This document shows, one piece after another, positions 63,657 to 64,000 of a DNA stretch of 64,000 nt (within the stretch, counting starts at the first letter, position 1; the number at the start of each line of letters is the position of its first letter). The position numbers and the translations under genes were made by a program. Source of the DNA: Panopea generosa (lineage: Eukaryota > Mollusca > Bivalvia > Adapedonta > Hiatellidae); the NCBI GenBank assembly GCA_029582155.1, contig CM055897.1, positions 5,667,661 to 5,731,660 on the forward strand, given 5' to 3'. A model generated the notes under the pieces. The model was given only the letters and a program-made list of their open reading frames with translations. It had not been told where the DNA came from and searched no databases.

Positions 63657-64000
63657 CTGAAAACACAAACAGTCACGACACTTTAATAGATGACCGTCAT
63701 TTATTGAGATAACAAAACCACAACGTTTACAACTTTTAATTTGAGCATGGAGGTTTTATTACATCGGATTCTGGTTGATGTCTATCGACTGTATTGGAAG
63801 TTAATCAGCGAAATACAGGGAACCATGTAGCACTTGGATGAGTGACCAATATCACTATAATCTTCAGTACTTTATATAAGGTATATGGTTTAAAATAATA
63901 TTGCTCATATATTATAAAGATTACAACAGAGGGAAATTGATGACTTAACTTGAAATGTTGTAGTGCTTTGATACTAAAAAATGCTTTCAACAATGCATAC
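63657..64000. other. Intron of the unrecognised gene (probable)
   Basis: AT-rich; no upstream exon was identified before the window ends. Confidence 0.45.

Overview
This is an AT-rich, intron-rich, repeat-rich animal nuclear sequence. The mixture of tRNA-derived SINEs with a GGCGTTAAAC-type 3' end, a tyrosine-recombinase retrotransposon carrying an SGNH-hydrolase ORF, very long minisatellites and a calmodulin-type gene fits a bivalve mollusc best. That placement is inference; the species cannot be read from the window. There is no operon, CRISPR array or prokaryotic feature.

0-38 kb: two tandem paralogues, both on the + strand, of a 12-TM SLC22-type (organic cation/anion) transporter. I rebuilt all ten coding exons of each from splice sites and reading frame. 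Copy 1 gives 557 codons (exons between 134 and 24237) and copy 2 gives 551 codons (exons between 28133 and 37971). Exons 1-9 have identical lengths and phases in both. The last exon of copy 1 contains a 30-bp coding minisatellite with an 11-bp irregularity that brings in an early stop.

Intron 3 of copy 1 has grown to 10.7 kb (0.86 kb in copy 2) through nested transposons. A mariner copy is split by an 8.3-kb Ngaro/PAT-like retrotransposon on the minus strand. The retrotransposon shows the split direct repeats A-ORFs-B-A-B and decayed SGNH, gag (with zinc-knuckle-like motif), RT, RNase H and tyrosine recombinase, in that order. The mariner frame reads straight through the junction if the element is removed, with a shared 5-bp core (tttat) and no target-site duplication.

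38-53 kb: a foldback element, a SINE, a 27-bp minisatellite (42.3-43.6 kb), and then a calmodulin-like gene on the minus strand. Three of its exons are visible (52396-52366, 49175-49032, 44840-44598); the ATG exon and the last short exon were not found. Its introns hold an antisense decayed non-LTR retrotransposon (45.2-48.5 kb), a 28-bp minisatellite rich in CAGCTG (49.2-51.1 kb), a tetranucleotide tract and a SINE.

53-62.2 kb: almost entirely satellites and microsatellites (36-bp, pentanucleotide, trinucleotide, and a 2.9-kb 27-bp array interrupted by a TTAA-flanked inverted-repeat element). 62.2-64 kb: a SINE and, on the minus strand, the probable last coding exon of an unrecognised gene.

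The two transporters form one small family cluster. Nothing suggests that they and the calmodulin-like gene act together. The open frames inside the 27- and 36-bp arrays follow from the unit length being a multiple of three and are not annotated as genes.
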